A stretch of DNA of 64,000 nucleotides from Penelope pileata. Taxonomy: Eukaryota > Chordata > Aves > Galliformes > Cracidae. The first letter of the stretch is position 1, and each line of letters begins with the position of its first letter. Position numbers and translations under genes: made by a program. The notes under the pieces are model-generated. The model ran no database searches. It saw nothing but the letters and a program-made list of their open reading frames with translations, and was not told the DNA's origin. Positions 57,921 to 64,000 of the stretch are shown one piece after another. Location of the stretch: assembly GCA_013396635.1 (NCBI GenBank), contig WBMW01005045.1:114892-178891 (forward strand), read 5' to 3'.

Positions 57921-57960
57921 TTTAAAAAGTCATTCTGATCTTTTAAATGTCATTCTGATC
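57921..57960. repeat. 20-bp imperfect tandem duplication
   Basis: TTTAAAAAGTCATTCTGATC (57921-57940) is followed directly by TTTTAAATGTCATTCTGATC (57941-57960). The last 12 bases are identical. Confidence 0.85.
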
Positions 57961-60900
57961 CCTTCAATGCAAAGAAGATGCTTAAAGCATGCAGCAGGCG
58001 GCTGTTAATTAGTGACATATTGGGAGTGATGCAGGGGGCAGGGGCAAACAAAGTAATGGAGGAACAGAAGAGCATATCTGTGGGGGGCAAAAAAAGCGTT
58101 TTCTCTTGTTGTTAACAGAATTGTTAGTATTGTTGGTAGCATGGCTGTGGTGTCTCAGTGTGGACTGGTGCCCAAATAACTGGGTGCCAAATCAGCCCCG
58201 TGCAAGGGGCGTCAGCCCCACAAGGAACTGAGCATGAGCACTCCCTGACTCCAGCACCAAAGTGCTGGCCGCTGGTGGAATAATTTTCCAGCCGTGGATG
58301 GGTTTTCCTGCACAGACTGCGTTGTGATTAACCAGCGTTGCACATTATGCCTGCAGATCATCTATGCTAATTACTGTACCAGCTGCCCCAGGGCACTAAG
58401 CAGTTCAGAGGCTAAGTGCAAGCAATATAGAAATATATTAAAAATAAATAAAAACACAGGATGAAAGGGGCAAGGACACAATGGAAATTTGATTGTATAT
58501 AGGTAGCTGTGTGCACATGTATGTAGACATGTAAAACAGATGCTGATTTTGGTTATTTGTATGTCAGCTTTACCATGATCGGAGGTTATTTTTTTATTTC
58601 CTAAACAACTTACAGCAAAAAAGTGCTTTTGAGTGGGCATTTGAAGCAAGGTGCCAGGTAGCAACAGGATGTGACCCTAAGGACCACTTCAGACAGAGCT
58701 TGATATGCATTAAAGAAGATGCTAATAAGGTTGTTTGATGAGCAGAGCACCCAGAAACTGCTCTGACATGGCTTAAGAGGCACGGGTGGGGATCAAGCAT
58801 CAGCTGCAGGAACCGCTTCTGTGCAGAAAGGGCAAGGCAGGAGGAAATGAGAAGTGGAGGAGGAGAAAGGGAGATAACTCTAACAGCAGAGACAAAGAGA
58901 GAAACCTGGAGGGAGTGGTGTGGAGGCACAGCTGGGCTTGTCTGAGCTGGATAGCAAACAAGAAACTGTAATGTTAGGTGATGAGTGATGAAGGAGAAGG
59001 TGTTAGAAGAGGTGAGGGAGATAAAAACAGAAATCAAGAGAGAGGGAGTAAACGCTGACTGAATGAACTTGAACTCCCCAGGGTTCTCAAAAGGAGAAAT
59101 AGGTTAGAAAATCTCTGCTGCCTTGGGCACTCTCCTCCCCACTTGTCATTTTGCTCTCATCTCCTTCCCAGAGCTCAGAAGACACTGCTCACCTCTTGGG
59201 GATGCAGGAGTGGCTCTGTTGAAGACTTGCATTGTTCTCATCCAGGAAATGATTGGGTGCTCAGGCTGCAAGTGGTCCTGCCACACACACAGCACAATTC
59301 CTCTGTTCTTTAGTCTGTTTTTCCTGCATGCTTATCATACAGGCTCAAATCCTGATGTTGCTGCTTTTCTAGGCCCCTCAGATTCAGTATCTGTGTGTAC
59401 ATTTACTGAAATAAATGCTTTTTAGACTTGTATTGAAATAGCGACTGGCAGACCCCATGATGGGCTGAGGAGGGGAGGGTAAATGTTGCACTGAGTGCCA
59501 CATGAAAACTGAACAGAAGTGCCAGCGAATGTGCAATGTGAATGTAAAGACAGGAGTTCATGGGTGAACAAGGAGAGACAATAAAGAAATCCAGAAAGCA
59601 GTGTTTTATCTGAGTGGTGATGTTCTGTGTGATCACAAGGCTCTCCAGTTTACCTTAAGTACACTCCAACTCTAATTATGGTCCTGAAGCACTTATTTAA
59701 CACAAATGTACCCCTGAGTTAATCTATTGACACATCAGACAGTGCTTTTGCTATCTATTGCTGCTGCAGCCAGAGCACACAGACACATGTGCAATGTGCA
59801 CACTCCTGGCTGGGCAGTGCCTTGGCTGCAGCATGGCTCTGGGACATGTCCCGCTGCCTGAGGTGTGTGTGTGAGCACTGGCATGGGCTAGAGCTTCCCT
59901 TGGCTGTGCTACAAGCCCTGAGTGAGATTTTTGTTCTGGCTTCAATGCATGAAGGCATTACAATGCAGCCTGTCTCAGTAAGTGTAAGAAGTTTTCTATG
60001 ACTCCCTTCAGCCATTCTTGCTTCCCATTCACAAACTCAACAACTTGAGATCTGCAGTGCCAAGATGCTTTGAAGAAGGAGACACTGCAGTACATCTGGA
60101 CTGCATTGCCTGCTGCAGCCAAGCTTGGCACCAGAGCTTTGGGGTGCTTGGGTTGTGCAGCATCCCCAGTCTGCATTACCTGCTTGGCTGCTCTGGGTGG
60201 CTTAGAGGCGAGAATGGGGTTGGGGTTTTTTCACATTGCCTATGTCTAGTGAAAACTTTTATGATAGCTGCATCAGAATTTGAGTAGGAAGAGAAATGTG
60301 CTTTTTTTTCCCAAATAACTATTAGGTCTAAACTGAGCTTCTGTGTGGCTGAAAAAAATACATGGGGACTGTGGTTGTGAGAGGTAGTATAACTGCCCTG
60401 GTTATTTCAAAGAGCTTTTGTGTCATGTCTTCACTCCTCATGGGCACCTGAAAGCAGCATGCATATGGATAAATGTCTCGGAGAGCCTCTTCAAAGAAGA
60501 CTTCATCCAGCTGCGGGATCACCCTGTTTCACATATTTCCAATGTAAATCCACTTTTTCAAAAGCAAAAGTTGACCAAAATGTTTGCAGTTGGTAAATAT
60601 GGAACAGAAACAGGTTATGTATGTGAGATTTAATGTCTTTTGAAAGGTACAGGGAGATGAAGACACAAAATGCACTTTTACTTTGTTTAATTTCATGACT
60701 ATTATGTATTTTGAAAATTTAATCTGATCAAGTGGCATTATTTTATTTGATAAATCCTTTTTTAAACAAACATTTCCAAATAGTGGAATTTCTTCCTAGA
60801 TTTCATGCCTTTCCCTGCTCTTTTTGTTGTCCTGTGCATCTTCATGCTCCTGTTGAATTAACAGTTTTAGTGGTTTCGATCATGTTATATGACTCTTTTT

Positions 60901-60997
60901 CTGCCTTCTCAGCTGTTGTTGAGCACACAGCAGAAACTGCTGATGAGAATGAATTTTAGGGTGGGACAACAGAGTGCTGGTTTCTTTTCTCAGGTGA

Positions 60998-61265
60998 CAG
61001 GTGACAAGAATCGAGGCAGCAGTCTCAGGTTGTAGCGAGGGAGGTTTAATTGGACATTGGGAAGAATTTCTTCACAGGGATGGTGGTGAGGCATTGGAAT
61101 GGGCTGCCCAGGGATGTGGTAGAGTCCCTACCCCTGGAGATATTTAAAAGAAGTCTGGATGTGGCACTAGGGGATGTGGTTTGGTGATGGGACTTGGCAG
61201 GACAGGTTGATAGGTAGACTCAGGTGTCCAACCATCCAACCTACGTGATTCTGTGGTTCTGTGAT
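60998..61265 (+). mobile_element. Short CR1 LINE 3' end, plus strand
   Basis: The segment has the CR1 3' blocks in forward orientation: GGGAAGAATTTCTTCACAGG, GGTGAGGCATTGGAATGGGC, TGCCCAGGGATGTGGTAGAG, GAGATATTTAAAAGAAGTCT and the tail CGTGATTCTGTGGTTCTGTG at about 61244-61263. It is 5'-truncated to about 270 bp, so it contains only the last codons of ORF2 and the 3' UTR. The flanks are unique sequence. Confidence 0.92.
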
Positions 61266-64000
61266 ACATGGGGTATTTGACCATCTTGTTGCTGAGGAGC
61301 TTTCCCTGCTAGTGCAGTGGCAAAGCTGTATAATGTATGAGTGCCCCAGTCACAGAAGATAAGCAGAGAGAATGAACTGAAAGTACAGACTGTAAGTGCT
61401 CCTGGGGTTGAACTGTGGACATCTTTCACACTTTTCATATTGAAAATTTGTATTATTGCATGGTTGGAAAGCCTTCTGTTCCTGCTGATTAACTCTACCC
61501 AATTCAGACTGGAGTTGCCTTTTTCCATCAGTTCTTACTGTACAGTTTTGTACTATGTGGGGTTTTGAAGCACTAATTGGGGTTAAGTAGAGAAGTAGAG
61601 GTTTGCTTGCTGTTTTGTGGTCTGATCTTGGATCCAACGTTGGCTCAAGTACTGCATGTTGAAATTAACTTCAGATATACAGGGATATCAATAAATTAAT
61701 GGGAAACAGAAATGCGGGTCAACTGCCACCTATCTAAGCTTCCTCAATGTGAGGATTTTGTGATGAAGCTGAAGGTCCATTGATGGTGTCTTTTGTTGTA
61801 CCCAGGCTTCTTCTTTTCTTTCAAATTCTTCTTGAGTTTAAATGCATATGATGCTTGCTCCTGCAGAGACTGCTAGGTTTACTGTAGTTAATCCCATTCT
61901 TATTTTTTAAATGTGCATATTTCGGTGTTGAAGTGCATGACAACCTCCAGGTGTGCTGAAGAATAACATTGTACACTATTATTGTGGTTAAGATATACTC
62001 AGTGCTGAACAGTGAACCAAGTCAATTAATAAAATGTTGGCAAAGACAGTTTTGGTAGAAAAACAATGTTTTTAAATGTCGCTTATGTTGGTTATGGGAT
62101 ACATGCTGAGTTAACCTCATTGAACTTTTCCCCAGGAATTGATGCGCTTACAATTGGCGGGTCATTATGCTGCTCCACCTGTGTAGTGTTAAGGTCAGTG
62201 TGTTTTTCTGATTATAAAACCCATCCATACCATTCCATTATAAATTCACTACCATTCATAATGGAATGTGCCAAAGCTCTGAGCTCGTTGCAGCTGCCCC
62301 TGGTCCACGTTTAAGATCAAACAAAGCAGTTCAGGTAATTTGAGCACCTTTTCAACAACACGTCCAACCAAGCTTCATTTGAAGTGATCTTTCCTTGGTT
62401 TGTTTCTGTTTTGTTTTTGTTTTGTTTCTGAACTTAAGTATCCATCTGATATCAGTGTTGTTTTCGTTTTGTGTTTAATGTGGCCTGCCCAAGAATTTGT
62501 ATTGACTCAAGACATAGTAATTGTCTTAAGATCCTAGCAAGTAGGTCCTGGGAGCAGCAGGCAACTGTAACACTGCAGTTGCACATGTCCATGCATAGGC
62601 AGAGCACTGAATGCATCAACCGCTCACCTTCACAAGGCATTTCCTGAAGGCTGCAGCTTTTAACCGTGAATTAATTCTGAGTCATCAGGACACAAATCAG
62701 CCATCACAGCAGACACTAATGTGTGAGCTGCAGGAATGTCTGACTGGCACTAACCACTTCTAGGGGACCTGTGAGATGATCTGCATGCATAACACACTGC
62801 TGCATCTTCCTGCACAGCTTAGTTCTCTAAATTGCCATGCATTATCAAAGAGAGCCAAAATGTGTGCATTAAAGCTTATTGACTGTTATTTCTGTCACTG
62901 AAATGTTGTTATGGTTGGGGTTTTTGTTTGTGTGTTTGCTTCTACATTTTTCTTTGTTACTAATCCGCCAAATAACTTGAATTCTGTGAAGAATAAGAAT
63001 TCTGTGAACAGCCATGTATGTAATAGGTCATTATATTCTTCAGTTTCATGAAGATGTATCCTTTTTATATTGAATTTTGCACTATGTAGCAGCCAGGGAG
63101 AGCTCCTGGCATTGGCTATTTTGCCTCTGCAGAACTTAAGCAGTGCTGTAATTACTGGGGAAATACATGCAGCCATTTGACAACAACAACTGTGAATTTT
63201 TGTGACAGTGTCACAGCGCTCCTACTTTCACCTCTCCATAATTGTAAATTCAGAGGTATTGTACACCCAACATGTAACATTTTCCCAGATGTGCTGTGCA
63301 GTGCATGTATCGCAAGATCCGTTGGAGAGTCATGGGAAGAACAGCACCTTTGGTGAAAAGTAATCCTTGCATGTTCTAGCTTATGGAAGCTGTTCACTAC
63401 CTGACACTTCATGTGCCAATAATTTGAATTTTGAAATTACTGCAAGAGGTAAGTACATCTCCAGAGGGTTTGAGCAGCTTCTTTCCATTACTCTGAGGGG
63501 AAAAAAGAAAAAAAAATAAAAAAGATTTCAATTTGGCCACAATCTAAAACCTAAATAAAATATCCCCCCAAAAGAGAATATTCTGATCATTGTAGGATAA
63601 CATGTTTCTTTCCAAGTAAAGAGGATCACATGAAAAGGGCAAAGAAGTTTGGCAGAAAATAAACTCTCTTGCGTTCCAGCATGTCACCAGATATCAGAGG
63701 TGCTGGGGGCAGCTCAGCTTCAATTCTGGGTGATGCCCAATTCAGCATTCTAAGTCTGGTTGCGTTCAATATGTGAACTGTCATGATTGTGGATTCACAA
63801 ATGGCACACTGCCCAATTAATCTAGTTGTGTTCAAATGGGCTCTCAAGACCACGCTTAAGGAGTTTGATTGTGCCCAATAAGAACTCTCTCGGCTAGATT
63901 AGTGAATAGTGCAGTTTATTAAAGCAATGAATTATGGGTTCTTTTGGATTGACAATGATAAATACACTGTTTGCAAAACATGTGAAGTTAACCAAGAAAA
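61266..64000. other. Unique sequence, no gene recognised
   Basis: No known domain is recognisable. A (TTTTG)-like tract lies at about 62400-62432. The last 300 bases carry three spaced GCCCAAT motifs and may include an unrecognised repeat (see findings). The 93-codon minus frame at 62895-63176 has no motif. Confidence 0.45.
62400..62432. repeat. TTTTG-rich microsatellite-like tract
   Basis: GTTTCTGTTTTG, TTTTTG and TTTTG units run for about 33 bases. It is a short degenerate simple repeat. Confidence 0.7.

Larger units (their letters stand above)
54691..60997. other. Unique sequence, no gene recognised
   Basis: No domain or repeat family is recognisable. Frames of 118 codons (55458-55814 plus) and 147 codons (58594-59037 minus) have no motif I know. 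The second is the complement of purine-rich DNA (58830-59040) and is Ser/Leu/His-rich, as expected for such a complement. Simple repeats are annotated separately. Confidence 0.45.

Noticed and set aside
58594..59037. A 147-codon minus-strand frame as a possible gene
   Set aside because: It is the complement of a purine-rich stretch (GGAGGAGAAAGGGAG and similar), where stop codons are rare on the opposite strand. The translation is Ser/Leu/His-rich with no domain.
1..64000. CRISPR arrays, operons, prophage or bacterial mobile systems
   Set aside because: There are no direct repeats with regular spacers, no dense gene arrays and no ribosome-binding sites. The repeats are vertebrate CR1 and mariner elements.

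Overview
The window is vertebrate nuclear DNA, almost certainly from a bird and probably a landfowl (galliform) or close relative. The interspersed repeats are CR1 LINEs with the avian 3' end (octamer-like ATTCTATG/CATAGAAT runs) plus one internally deleted mariner copy of the type known from chicken as Galluhop/Mariner1_GG. There are no Alu or L1 sequences. Spacing between features is large, the unique sequence is mostly AT-leaning, and there are no bacterial-style gene arrays. I recognise no intact protein-coding gene, tRNA or rRNA gene. The window is best read as intergenic or deep intronic sequence.

Layout. 1-300 is a short CpG-dense patch that could be the edge of a promoter or first exon lying to the left. 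301-7905 is unrecognised unique sequence. 7906-8448 is the mariner copy (minus strand) with matching ends and flanking TA. 8449-15980 is unique sequence with pyrimidine and T tracts. About 15985-16110 is a degraded LTR-like fragment. 17030-17350 is an ancient CR1 reverse-transcriptase relic (minus). 21600-24283 is a nested pair of CR1 copies (both minus) broken by a 564-base assembly gap. 26030-26611 is a CR1 (minus). 29825-30460 is an ancient CR1 relic (plus). 39770-40280 is a CR1 (plus). 45069-46845 is the longest continuous CR1 (minus). 54102-54690 is a well-preserved CR1 3' end (minus). 60998-61265 is a short CR1 3' end (plus). The remaining stretches are unique sequence with microsatellites, small tandem duplications, palindromes, a few exon-like segments and some patches that look like conserved non-coding DNA.

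How the parts relate. The repeats give a relative history. Two eroded CR1 relics (17 kb and 29.8 kb) are recognisable only by translated RT motifs. The other CR1 copies are recognisable at the DNA level, and in one case a younger copy has landed inside an older one. The longest reading frame in the window (210 residues, 17029-17661 minus) is at least partly explained by CR1. I did not find a convincing novel biological system. The observations most worth testing are a let-7-like 13-mer placed in a short hairpin at 41749-41806, exon-like segments at 42272 and 15471, and the mismatch between the assembly gap length and the missing CR1 segment.
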